Of a stretch of DNA of 64,000 nt, positions 42,695 through 50,940 are shown piece by piece; position 1 is the stretch's first letter, and every line of letters begins with the position of its first letter. The stretch is from Acidiflorens sp963715965 (GTDB taxonomy: Bacteria > Acidobacteriota > Terriglobia > Terriglobales > Acidobacteriaceae). The DNA lies in the NCBI GenBank assembly GCA_963715965.1, contig CAVQSN010000003.1, positions 1,240,001 through 1,304,000 of the forward strand, read 5' to 3'. The translations under genes were made by a program, and so were the position numbers. The notes beneath the pieces are model-generated. The model was not told the origin of the DNA. It ran no database searches and worked only from the letters and a program-made list of their open reading frames with translations.

Positions 42695-43348
42695 CTAGAA
42701 GCGGTGGATCACGCCTACGCCCACATAATAGTTGTGCTGACGGCTGACGTTGGTGTCCACGGTGTAGTCGGGTCGGCCGGAATAGAAGTCGCGCACTTCA
42801 AAGCGCGCACCCCAGCGATGCCAAAACCAAACGTCCAATCCCCCGCCGAACTGCACAACGCCAGTATTGGTGCTCGTCTGCCCAGGGTTGGGCCCGTAGA
42901 AGTTGCGCACGTCTGCTTCACGAAAGCGGCCGTAGCCCCCACCAAAACTAACCCAGGGCTCGACTGAATCCATCGAAAAAACGTTGACGCGCAGCGATGG
43001 CGTTACAAACAGCGCCCCAATGTCTTTGGGAATCTGATTCTCATAAGTGTTGAGATTCATATGGGGATAGAGGGCTACGGGCAACTCCGCATAGAATCCG
43101 AAAATCTTGCGCGTTGTAAGCAGGCGGCCGTAATTGAAGGCGACCATTTCGTCGTTTCCGAAATGAATGCGCGGATCGGGGTCATTCGAAAAAGGATCGT
43201 TTACGATCGACTGCGTGCTGACGAACGCTCGTCCACCGGTAACCGACAGCTGATTGGTGAGCCACAAGTAGTTGCTGTCCTGCGCCACTGCGCCACAGAC
43301 AAAAATCATAAAAAACAGAATAAAAACGACAAGGCGTTTCGCCAACAT
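42695..43348 (-). CDS. Outer-membrane beta-barrel protein (OmpA/OprW-like)
   Basis: The 217-residue product has a strong ribosome site (GGGAGGAGAG) directly before ATG and a signal peptide (LVVFILFFMIFVCGAVAQ). Alternating strands follow, such as AFNYGRLLTTRKIFGFYAELPVALYP, LFVTPSLRVNVFSMDSVEPWVSFGGGYG and GGGLDVWFWHRWGARFEVRDFYSG, ending in VGVGVIHRF with a terminal Phe. These features mark a small eight-stranded outer-membrane barrel. Its function is not known. It is convergent with tgpA, with a two-base gap, and divergent from rimO. Confidence 0.78.
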   Translation of the reverse strand: MLAKRLVVFILFFMIFVCGAVAQDSNYLWLTNQLSVTGGRAFVSTQSIVNDPFSNDPDPRIHFGNDEMVAFNYGRLLTTRKIFGFYAELPVALYPHMNLNTYENQIPKDIGALFVTPSLRVNVFSMDSVEPWVSFGGGYGRFREADVRNFYGPNPGQTSTNTGVVQFGGGLDVWFWHRWGARFEVRDFYSGRPDYTVDTNVSRQHNYYVGVGVIHRF

Positions 43349-43562
43349 CTCTCCTCCCGGATCGTCGAGGGATGTACTTTTTGTTTGAATAAGATTAGCA
43401 CGGGTTCCTCGAATTGGCCGCCGTGCAACGTTACCCGTCTTGATGCGCGCTCGGCGGCGTCCCGAGCCAACCGACGGTGCCTGCTGAAATGTTAGAATCG
43501 TAAAAGCTCTGTTTCCTGCTGGTCATAATTATTGTTGTCAGTTTGTTATCGTCATTGTCCCA

Positions 43563-45044
43563 GTGCCCACAAAGAAAACTATGTCCGCGATTGCGGGGCC
43601 GATTCCTCCCGCCAAGGTCGGTTTTGTAAGCCTCGGCTGCCCCAAGAACCTCGTCGATAGCGAGGTCATGATGGGCATGCTGGCCCAGGCCGGCGCTGAA
43701 CTTACTCCCAACGCCGAGAACGCCGACGTCATCGTCGTCAACACCTGCTCCTTCATCGCCAGCGCCCAACAGGAATCCATCGACACCATTCTCGAAATGG
43801 CCCGCCACAAGACGGGAGGCAAAGCAAAGCGGCTGATCGTTGCCGGCTGCCTCGTCGAACGCTTCCACGATGAGATTCGCAAGAACATTCCTGAAGTGGA
43901 CGCGGTCGTCGGCACGGGCGAACTGGAAAAAATCCTGGCCGCTGCAGGCGTGGCGCCAGCGCCGTCAACGCCCAGCCCGTTCAACATTTTGACACTCGGC
44001 TCTCCAACCTCGCGCCCTGAGGGAGATCATCGCCGCGAGCAGGGCCGCTTCGCCCGCAATTCCTGGGACGGCGCTGTCGCGGACCTGCCCAATTATCTCT
44101 ACGACGACCACACCCCGCGCATCCTGACGACGCCGCGTTCCTCCGCGTATATCAAAATCGCCGAAGGATGCGATCATCCCTGCAGTTTCTGCATCATTCC
44201 CCAGCTTCGCGGACAATTCCGCTCGCGCCGTTTCGAGTCCGTCGTCGCCGAAGCCGAACGCCTCGCCCAATCCGGCGTGCGCGAAATTACTCTTATCGGG
44301 CAGGACACTACCTGCTACGGAGAAGACCTCGGCTTAAAAGATGGATTAGCCGTTCTGCTCGAAAAGCTCGCGGCCGTCGAAGATCTGCGCTGGGTTCGCT
44401 TCCTCTATGCCTATCCCAACAAGATAACCGGACGGCTGCTTGAAACCATCGCCGCCCACGACAACATTTGCTCCTACATGGATGTCCCCTTGCAGCACGC
44501 CTCGCCGACCGTCCTCAAGCGCATGAAGCGTGGCGGCGGCGCCGAAGTGTTCCTGCGCTCCATTGAGAAAATGCGCCGCACGATCCCCGCCGTCACCCTC
44601 CGGACATCTTTCATTGTCGGGTTCCCCGGCGAAACCGAAAAAGAATTCGAAGAACTATGCGCCTTCGTGAAAGAAGCGGAGTTCGACTGGATGGGCGCTT
44701 TCGGCTATTCCGACCAGGAAGGCGCGGGCGCTTTCGGTCATGACGAGAAACTTTCCGCCCGCGAAATCGAATCGCGGCGCAAGTCCCTCATGTCGATACA
44801 GAAGAAAATCAGCCGGTCAAAAAAGAAAAAGCTGATCGGCCAGGAATTCGATCTGCTACTCGAAGGCCCTTCCAGCGAATCCGAACTGCTACTCGAGGGG
44901 CGCACCGCAATGCACGCGCCCGAAATCGACGGAAAAGTTTTTGTCAACGATTATCCCGAAGCAGCCGAGCCAAAAGAAGGAGAGTTCTATCGCTGCCGCA
45001 TCACCGCCGCACACGATTATGATGTAGTCGCGGAGATCATTTGA
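43563..45044 (+). CDS. rimO: Ribosomal protein uS12 methylthiotransferase RimO
   Basis: The enzyme methylthiolates an aspartate of ribosomal protein S12. The 493-residue product has an N-terminal UPF0004 domain with the three cluster cysteines (LGCPKN, NTCSFI, AGCLVE). The radical-SAM motif CDHPCSFC follows in AYIKIAEGCDHPCSFCIIPQ, and MDVPLQHASPTVLKRMKRG is diagnostic of RimO. A C-terminal TRAM domain (from about residue 430) completes it. An insertion of about 35 residues (about 140-175) between the first two domains is longer than usual. The start is GTG; an ATG at 43581 is possible. It heads an operon with yacG and pgpA. Confidence 0.93.
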   Translation: MPTKKTMSAIAGPIPPAKVGFVSLGCPKNLVDSEVMMGMLAQAGAELTPNAENADVIVVNTCSFIASAQQESIDTILEMARHKTGGKAKRLIVAGCLVERFHDEIRKNIPEVDAVVGTGELEKILAAAGVAPAPSTPSPFNILTLGSPTSRPEGDHRREQGRFARNSWDGAVADLPNYLYDDHTPRILTTPRSSAYIKIAEGCDHPCSFCIIPQLRGQFRSRRFESVVAEAERLAQSGVREITLIGQDTTCYGEDLGLKDGLAVLLEKLAAVEDLRWVRFLYAYPNKITGRLLETIAAHDNICSYMDVPLQHASPTVLKRMKRGGGAEVFLRSIEKMRRTIPAVTLRTSFIVGFPGETEKEFEELCAFVKEAEFDWMGAFGYSDQEGAGAFGHDEKLSAREIESRRKSLMSIQKKISRSKKKKLIGQEFDLLLEGPSSESELLLEGRTAMHAPEIDGKVFVNDYPEAAEPKEGEFYRCRITAAHDYDVVAEII

Positions 45045-45048
45045 GGCC

Positions 45049-45921
45049 ATGAAAACTCGGACCAGTCTTGTGGCAATCTTGCTGATAGTGCTTTTCACTA
45101 CGGCTGCGCAATGTCAGATCAACTATGGATCAAACGGACAAGTGGGCAAGTATGCCAATGTGAACGATATCAAGGTCTATTACGAGGTCTACGGAGAAGG
45201 GGAGCCGTTGCTTTTATTGCATGGCAACGGCGGATCGATTCAAAGTCTTTCGTACCAGATTCCGGAATTGTCCAAACATTTTAGAGTTATCGCGGTGGAC
45301 AGCAGGGCACAAGGCAAATCGACAGACTCCGCCCAAGAGATCACCTATGCGCTGATGGCTTCGGATATGAGCGCACTCATCGACAAACTAAACCTCGGCA
45401 GTGTGTATGTGGTGGGTTGGAGCGACGGTGGAAACATCGGTTTGGAACTGGCCCTTTCCCATCCTCAACAGGTTAAGAAGCTGGTGACTTTCGGCGCGAA
45501 TTACACGCACGAGAACGCGATGGCGCCGCCCGACGGTGTCACGATGCAAGCAGACGATCCCAGGCTCTTGAGAACGACGCGTGCATTTAAGAAATTCCGG
45601 GAGGGAAAGGTCGAGCTCTCTCCAGAGGTAAAGAAGAAGCTTAGCGATTTAATGGACAAGTATCCAAACATCACGGTGGCCCAACTCAAACAGATCACGA
45701 TCCCGGTCCTTGTTGCCGTTGGAGACCGCGACTTAATCAATCTTGACCAGACAATTTCATTGTTTACGAGCCTGCCTCATGCACAGTTATTCATTGTTCC
45801 GGGTGCTTCACATTTGGTACCGATCGAACAACCGGAGTTGGTCAACAGCGAGGTGATCAAATTCTTGTCATCACCCTACCGCGACCTTGACCGCTACTAT
45901 TTTGTAAACCTTCCCAACTAG
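45049..45921 (+). CDS. Secreted alpha/beta hydrolase
   Basis: The 290-residue product has a signal peptide (LVAILLIVLFTTAAQ) and an alpha/beta-hydrolase fold. It has LLLLHGNGGS for the oxyanion hole, DSRAQGKSTD, the nucleophile elbow VVGWSDGGNIG with Ser, the acid in VAVGDRDLIN, and the His in VPGASHLVPIEQPE. The substrate is unknown. It starts 4 bases after the rimO stop with GAGG upstream. Base composition is clearly lower in GC than the neighbours (many AAT, TTA and TTG codons), suggesting insertion from another source. The next gene, yacG, begins one base after its stop. Confidence 0.87.
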   Translation: MKTRTSLVAILLIVLFTTAAQCQINYGSNGQVGKYANVNDIKVYYEVYGEGEPLLLLHGNGGSIQSLSYQIPELSKHFRVIAVDSRAQGKSTDSAQEITYALMASDMSALIDKLNLGSVYVVGWSDGGNIGLELALSHPQQVKKLVTFGANYTHENAMAPPDGVTMQADDPRLLRTTRAFKKFREGKVELSPEVKKKLSDLMDKYPNITVAQLKQITIPVLVAVGDRDLINLDQTISLFTSLPHAQLFIVPGASHLVPIEQPELVNSEVIKFLSSPYRDLDRYYFVNLPN

Positions 45922-45922
45922 C

Positions 45923-46132
45923 ATGACGCCGCGCAAGCGCACCATCAAACTCCGTTGCCCGATCTGCAAGAAGCCTGCGAAGGCCACCGACCCCGATTTC
46001 CCTTTTTGCAGTGATCGCTGTCGCCTGATCGATCTCGGCAAATGGGCCAGTGGTGGATATGTAATTTCGTCGCCGGTTGACGATGCCGACGAAGCCATCC
46101 GGCAAGACAGCCCCGACGAGGACGGAGAGTGA
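45923..46132 (+). CDS. yacG: DNA gyrase inhibitor YacG
   Basis: The 69-residue zinc protein has C12 and C15 in RCPICKKP and C29 and C33 in FCSDRCRLIDLGKWASGGY. This is the YacG signature, with LIDLGKW after the second knuckle. YacG binds GyrB and blocks DNA binding. It is one base behind the hydrolase gene and overlaps pgpA by 4 bases. Confidence 0.92.
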   Translation: MTPRKRTIKLRCPICKKPAKATDPDFPFCSDRCRLIDLGKWASGGYVISSPVDDADEAIRQDSPDEDGE

Positions 46133-46641
46133 CCGACTCGTTGCCCGCAATCGCCGCCAAGTCCCCTGCCCCGCTTTGGGCCACCGTCGTCGCAACCTTT
46201 TTTGGCGCCGGTCGCCTCAAGCCCGGTCCCGGCACGTGGGGATCGGTCGCAACCATCTTGGTGTGGGCGCTGGCAAGCTCTCGGATTCCACCCGCGAATC
46301 GCGCTTGGGCCACGGCCATCGCTGCCGCTGTGGTTACCCTGATTGGCATTCCCGCGGCCACACGCGTAGCCCGTGCCTACGGCTCCAAAGATCCGCAATT
46401 CGTAGTCATCGACGAAGTCGCAGGCCAACTGGTCGCCCTTATCGCCGTCCCACTTCTTTGGAAAACTTTTCTCGTGGGCCTTATCCTCTTCCGATTGTTC
46501 GACATTTGGAAGCCGTTTCCCATCCGCCGACTGGAGCGCCTGCCCGAAGGCACCGGGATTATGGTCGACGATCTGGGAGCGGGAATTTATGCCTTCGCGG
46601 TAATGCATCTATTGTTGTATTTTGGACTTCTAATAAAATAG
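46129..46641 (+). CDS. pgpA: Phosphatidylglycerophosphatase A
   Basis: The 170-residue membrane protein dephosphorylates phosphatidylglycerophosphate to phosphatidylglycerol. It has FFGAGRLKPGPGTWGS near the N-terminus, the metal-binding region DPQFVVIDEVAGQLVAL, and LFRLFDIWKPFPIRRLERLPEGTGIMVDDLGAGIYA. These include the catalytic acidic residues of PgpA. The start is GTG within a GTGA overlap of yacG, so translation is coupled. It has about four helices. Confidence 0.92.
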   Translation: MTDSLPAIAAKSPAPLWATVVATFFGAGRLKPGPGTWGSVATILVWALASSRIPPANRAWATAIAAAVVTLIGIPAATRVARAYGSKDPQFVVIDEVAGQLVALIAVPLLWKTFLVGLILFRLFDIWKPFPIRRLERLPEGTGIMVDDLGAGIYAFAVMHLLLYFGLLIK

Positions 46642-46740
46642 TGATTAAAGACCTGTGACGGGAATCCCGTTAAGGTCTGATTGGTTTTCCGCACGGAATC
46701 TTGTGGTTTCAGTTTTGTAGTGAGAGCAGCTTTCTAACAC

Positions 46741-47814
46741 ATGAGCATCTCCGACCGCCTGCTGGGTAAGAAAACCGTTAACGGCAAGCCGCATATCGAC
46801 GCGGTTGCGCCGCGTTTTGCCCTCCAGGGAGGCGAGGTTCGCATCGTGGGCAAAGGCCTGCGCCCCCACGAACTGCGCCGCCCGAGCGTGCGCTTTGGCG
46901 AGGTCGAAGGCTCGGTGTTAATCAGTTCCGACGATTTTCTGGTGGCTCGCGTGCCTGAAACAGCTGCGTCCGGTCCGGTCGTCGTCAGCACCAACGGGCA
47001 TGGTGCCGGAGCCCACACCAGCAACGCCCACGCCCTCAATGTTGCAGTTCCCGTTGCCGACAACCTTCATCCCGTCGCCAATCCCGCGCTCGATCACGAA
47101 GGCAACATCTACTCCACCTTCTCCGGATCTCGCGGTCAAAAAGTTCCCGTATCGATTTTTAAAATCGATACGAACTACAACGTCAAGCCCTTTCTCAGCG
47201 ACCTGATGAACGCAACGGCGATTGCCTTCGACCGCGAAGGTCAGATGTACGTTTCGTCGCGTCACGACGAAGCCGTGTACCGGGTCGCGCCCAATGGCAC
47301 CATGTCGACCTATGCCGAGGGCATGGGCATCGCCACCGGCATCGCTTTCGATCGCGACGAGAATCTTTACGTTGGTGACCGCAGCGGAACCATTTTCAAG
47401 ATCGCGCGCGATCGCCAGATCTTTGTCTTCGCCACGCTCGAGCCCAGCGTTTCCGCCTATCACATCGCTTTCGGCCTGAACGGAGAAATGTTCGTCACCG
47501 GACCAAGCACCTCGAGCTTTGACTCCGTCTATAAAGTCGATCCTCACGGGTCCGTGTCAGTCTTCTACCGCGGCTTAGGTCGTCCGCAGGGACTCGCTCT
47601 GGACGTTGAAGGCAATATCTACGTGGCCGCCTCGCTGGCCGGGAAACGCGGCATCGTAAAGATTACTCCAAAGGCCGAGGCCAGCCTCGAAGTCGCGGGC
47701 CACGGCTTGGTCGGATTGGCCTTCGCTCCCGGAAAGTCCGCCATCCTTGCCACCAACAGCGCCGTACACCACATTGCCTGGAACATTCAAGGACTGCCCC
47801 TGCTGCCCGAATAA
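46741..47814 (+). CDS. IPT/TIG-domain and NHL-like beta-propeller protein
   Basis: The 357-residue product has an N-terminal IPT/TIG immunoglobulin-like domain (about 15-95, PHIDAVAPRFALQGGEVRIVGKGL). A propeller of NHL-like blades follows: VANPALDHEGNIYSTFSG, ATAIAFDREGQMYVSSRHDEAVYRV, ATGIAFDRDENLYVGDRSGTIFKI, PQGLALDVEGNIYVAA. There is no signal peptide, so it may be cytoplasmic or use an unconventional route. Such proteins bind partners; nothing catalytic is evident. It lies 100 bases downstream of pgpA in the same orientation. Confidence 0.75.
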   Translation: MSISDRLLGKKTVNGKPHIDAVAPRFALQGGEVRIVGKGLRPHELRRPSVRFGEVEGSVLISSDDFLVARVPETAASGPVVVSTNGHGAGAHTSNAHALNVAVPVADNLHPVANPALDHEGNIYSTFSGSRGQKVPVSIFKIDTNYNVKPFLSDLMNATAIAFDREGQMYVSSRHDEAVYRVAPNGTMSTYAEGMGIATGIAFDRDENLYVGDRSGTIFKIARDRQIFVFATLEPSVSAYHIAFGLNGEMFVTGPSTSSFDSVYKVDPHGSVSVFYRGLGRPQGLALDVEGNIYVAASLAGKRGIVKITPKAEASLEVAGHGLVGLAFAPGKSAILATNSAVHHIAWNIQGLPLLPE

Positions 47815-47877
47815 TCGATCCCGGGTCGCTTCGGGTTCATGCCATCGTTTGTAGGCAGCCTGTAAAAATCCGTTTCG

Positions 47878-48312
47878 CTACGACGGCCGCGCTTCACCCC
47901 ACCCCCACCCAGTTTGCAGGCAGGCGCGAATCACGCTGAGCAACTCTCCGTTGTCCGCAGGTTTCTGAAAAAAAGCGACTGCTCCCGATTCCAGCGTCCG
48001 TCTTTCATTTCCCTCGGGATCACGAGCGGTCAGCACAATCACCGGAATACTGGCCAGTGCAGGATATTGCTGTAAATTTTTCAGCACCGCAAACCCATCG
48101 CCCGCGGGCAGCCCCAGGTCCAGAATAATCAGGTGCGGCTTCTCCTTCTGTGCCATCGCAATGGCCGAGTATCCGTCGCAAACGTTAATCGTGTCGAAAT
48201 GATTAGCCCGCAGCCGCAAACTTAGCGCCTGTCTGAGATCGGGATCATCGTCCACGACCATGATTTTCGCCCGCTGCATCCCCTGCTCTGTGCTCTGGCT
48301 CTCAGTTAGCAT
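47878..48312 (-). CDS. Response regulator, stand-alone receiver domain
   Basis: The 144-residue product is a single CheY-like receiver: acidic pair in VVDDDPDLRQAL, phosphoacceptor Asp in LIILDLGLPAGDGFAVL, Thr in VIVLTARDPE and Lys in AVAFFQKPADN. No output domain is present. AAGGAGAGG precedes the ATG at 48312, and the start overlaps the kinase gene by 11 bases, so the two form a cognate pair. It probably acts by protein contact or passes phosphate on. Confidence 0.9.
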   Translation of the reverse strand: MLTESQSTEQGMQRAKIMVVDDDPDLRQALSLRLRANHFDTINVCDGYSAIAMAQKEKPHLIILDLGLPAGDGFAVLKNLQQYPALASIPVIVLTARDPEGNERRTLESGAVAFFQKPADNGELLSVIRACLQTGWGWGEARPS

Positions 48313-49903
48313 TTTGTACCTCTCCTTTTCCGTAAAGTGCTGCTGCTCTTTCTCGGTTTCCCTGAATGGTTCTCGTGACATAGTCGGCAACGTCCCACAC
48401 CTGTTGATCCAAGGTCTTCGCATTACGGGCAGGCATCCGTGGAATCGCTTCGGCAGTTACTCGCAAACTCCCATTCGCTTTCATCTTGGGCAGTGTGCCT
48501 AGCTGTTCGCGGATGCGCTCCATCATGATGTTTACTTTCTCCATGTCGGTGGAAGCGACCACAAAGAACGTCTCTGTGGCGCCCCTTGGTTCCATCGGGG
48601 GAAGCACGAAATCCTTGTCCACAAAAACGCACTGCCGCAGGCGCTCCAGGCACTGGTGGCAGACTTCTTTCCAGCTTCCGCGCAACACTCTCGAGAGCGG
48701 ATCCAACTCCACTCGCACCAGCACAATGTCCTCGCGCAAATGCCCACGGTATGTGATCGCCGGAAGCAGCAGTTGTGCCAGTGAATACAGCGGCAAGGTG
48801 AATGAAAATGTGCTGCCGCTCCCCAATTCGCTTGCAACCCACATCTTCCCGCCGTGCAGAGCCACAATTTCCTTGGCCAGGTACAGCCCCAGCCCGAGTC
48901 CGTTCCGGTTGCCGTTCACCGCTTTCGCATCCTGATACAAACGATCAAATACGTGCGTCAGGCTTTCTTCCGGAATGCCCTGCCCGCTGTCGCTCACTGA
49001 CACATAGACATTCCCTGGATCCGTTTCTACCAGCGAAGCCCTTACCACCACTGCCCCCTTCTCCGGTGTGAATTTGATGGCGTTGTCGATCAGGTTGATC
49101 AGCACCTCCAGAGTGCGATCGGGATCGGCATAGACCAGAGCAATGGTCTCGTCCACAACCGCTTCCAAACCAATGTGTTTTTCCGAAGCGGACCGCCGCA
49201 TCATCGCCACAGCCTGGCGCACCAGGTCGCGGATATCCACGCAACGCGCCTCGATTCGTAGCTTCCCACTTTCCGCGCGCGTCGCCTCCAGCAGGTCTCG
49301 GATCATTGCGTGCAGTTGATTCGTGCTCTTGAGCACTGAGTTCAGGTGGTCGGACTGGTTCGGCGCCAAGGGCCCGGCGAGCCCATCCACCAGCAGCGTT
49401 ACGTACTGATGGATGCAGGTCAGCGGAGTGCGCAGTTCGTGCGAAACGTGCGATAGGAAATCATCCTTGAATTCCAGCTGGCGCTTCCGCGTCGCTTCCG
49501 TCGTGCTCTTCAAATCGCTCCTCTCCACCGCATTGCGTATCGAATGTTCCAGATGGTTGCAACTCTTGCAGGCCACTTCCCCTTTCGCCACAACGTCCTG
49601 CACTCCCTGCCGCACCGCTTTCATCGCCAGTTCGTCGTCGTACTGGCTAGATAAGATCACCACAGGCACGTTCGCTGCCTTCTCCAGGATCCGCCGCACC
49701 GCCTCCGCGCCCCTGCAGTCGGAAAGGTTGGGTTCCAGCAGCACCAGAGAAGGGGGTTCTGCCTCCAGACGCGCCAGTGCATCGGAGAGCCGTGTCACGC
49801 AATGAACCTGGAACTTGCTGTCGATCAGCCGCAGCCGCACCATGTCCGCGTCACCCGGCTTGTCCGCAACCAGCAGAATTTTCGAAAGGCTTTGTTCCAT
49901 CAT
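48302..49903 (-). CDS. Hybrid sensor histidine kinase: pseudo-receiver, HisKA-HATPase, degenerate GGDEF-like
   Basis: The 533-residue cytoplasmic product has an N-terminal receiver-like domain (1-115) in which the phosphoacceptor position is Glu (E57 in LVLLEPNLSD) instead of Asp, so it is a pseudo-receiver. HisKA follows with H155 in FLSHVSHELRTPLT, then a HATPase_c domain (about 255-385; NLIDNAIKFTPEKGA, DSGQGIP, GLGLGLYLAKEI). The C-terminal part (about 390-505; EDIVLVRVEL, FFVVASTDMEKVNIMMERIREQL) resembles a GGDEF domain that has lost its signature. No sensor or membrane segment is seen, so the signal is likely intracellular. It is cotranscribed with the receiver gene downstream. Confidence 0.85.
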   Translation of the reverse strand: MMEQSLSKILLVADKPGDADMVRLRLIDSKFQVHCVTRLSDALARLEAEPPSLVLLEPNLSDCRGAEAVRRILEKAANVPVVILSSQYDDELAMKAVRQGVQDVVAKGEVACKSCNHLEHSIRNAVERSDLKSTTEATRKRQLEFKDDFLSHVSHELRTPLTCIHQYVTLLVDGLAGPLAPNQSDHLNSVLKSTNQLHAMIRDLLEATRAESGKLRIEARCVDIRDLVRQAVAMMRRSASEKHIGLEAVVDETIALVYADPDRTLEVLINLIDNAIKFTPEKGAVVVRASLVETDPGNVYVSVSDSGQGIPEESLTHVFDRLYQDAKAVNGNRNGLGLGLYLAKEIVALHGGKMWVASELGSGSTFSFTLPLYSLAQLLLPAITYRGHLREDIVLVRVELDPLSRVLRGSWKEVCHQCLERLRQCVFVDKDFVLPPMEPRGATETFFVVASTDMEKVNIMMERIREQLGTLPKMKANGSLRVTAEAIPRMPARNAKTLDQQVWDVADYVTRTIQGNRERAAALYGKGEVQNAN

Positions 49904-50333
49904 TCTTTATTGTTCCTCCGTGCCCGTCCCACCGGACAGCGAAAATTACCCACTCGGCTCAGAAACACCTCGCATCTCAAACCGTGTCCATCTGATCGCA
50001 TCATCGGTCTCGCTACCCACCCGCTTGACACTCCAAAGACGATTCCAATCCCGCCATAGACCAGACGGTATACCCCACTCTTGGCCATTGGCCGTATGGG
50101 CGTAGTTAATGAAACGGAGTCAACCTGGAGCCTGAATCGATTGCCGGTGGAAGGGATAATGCTGGACGTGAGAAATCTTGCCGGATGCCTGCGGGCACCT
50201 CGGTGTCCGCTGTGGGCACACACTACGCGGTCACTGAATCAGGGAAGTTGCAGGATTCATGCCTCAGGCACTGTGGCGAGGGGACGGGAACGCGTTCGCG
50301 CAATCGACATAACGGTCCTGAAGCCCTTCCCGA
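49904..50333. other. Intergenic region upstream of the histidine kinase gene
   Basis: These 430 bases carry no recognisable gene. An open minus-strand frame (49900-50223) lacks family features and codon bias. The region must hold the promoter for the kinase/receiver unit and the 3' end of the nuoI transcript. No repeat or strong hairpin was found. Confidence 0.4.
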
Positions 50334-50795
50334 CTATTTCTTATACACCGTGGGTTGCGGACCTTTTTCGAGCGTCTGCCGGTCCCAGATCATGCCTTCG
50401 CGGGCGAATGTTGCCAACTCGAAGTCCTGCGTCAGTTCCAAGGCATCAGTAGGACACGCGTCTTCGCACAGGCCGCAAAACATACAGCGGCTCAGGTCGT
50501 AGGTGAAATTGACGAGTTCTTTTCGCCGCGTCTTTTCGTTCCGCTCGCTGGTGACCACGATCAGGTTTTCCGGGCACGCGAGCGCGCACAGGTCGCACGA
50601 AATGCAGAGACTCTCGTCGGTGTCCGGGTTGACGTTGAGTCGTGGTGCTCCCCGATATCGCTCGGCGATCTGCGGGCGCTCGATCGGATACTGCTCGGTA
50701 TAGATTTCCTTGGGATCCTGATAGCGAAACGTCACGCTCATTCCCTGGATCAGGTCGACCAGGAACACTTTCCGCAAGATGGCGCCGATGTTCAT
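50334..50795 (-). CDS. nuoI: NADH-quinone oxidoreductase subunit I-like ferredoxin protein
   Basis: The 153-residue product has two [4Fe-4S] motifs, CISCDLCALACP and CMFCGLCEDACP, in the spacing of NuoI. It has the NuoI segment GMSVTFRYQDPKEIYTEQYP before them and the quinone-side LTQDFELATFAREGMIWD after. It would pass electrons between the NADH module and quinone in complex I. No other nuo genes adjoin it. The ATG at 50795 gives a normal NuoI start; a longer open frame to 50813 is less likely. Confidence 0.87.
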   Translation of the reverse strand: MNIGAILRKVFLVDLIQGMSVTFRYQDPKEIYTEQYPIERPQIAERYRGAPRLNVNPDTDESLCISCDLCALACPENLIVVTSERNEKTRRKELVNFTYDLSRCMFCGLCEDACPTDALELTQDFELATFAREGMIWDRQTLEKGPQPTVYKK

Positions 50796-50900
50796 GACCC
50801 AATAGCATAACATCTGCGGAAAACATTGATAGCGTGAGCCAGGACCTGCGCAACATTACAGCTGCCATCAGTTGAGAGGGCAACACCATCTGAGTCAGGC

Positions 50901-50924
50901 GGAGACGTGGCGCGCCCCGTCTCC
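50901..50924. terminator. Hairpin downstream of the HAF-repeat gene
   Basis: GGAGACG (50901-50907) pairs with CGTCTCC (50918-50924); the loop TGGCGCGCCC contains the self-complementary GGCGCGCC. It lies 17 bases beyond the stop of the minus-strand HAF gene. On that strand the arm reads GGAGACGGGGC, close to the GACGGGGC elements at 19029 and 31439, so it may be a third, diverged copy. Confidence 0.5.
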
Positions 50925-50940
50925 ACCCGAAAATGCTTTT

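Noticed and set aside
49900..50223. 107-codon minus-strand frame upstream of the histidine kinase
   Set aside because: No ribosome site, no conserved motif, and codon use unlike the neighbours; treated as intergenic.
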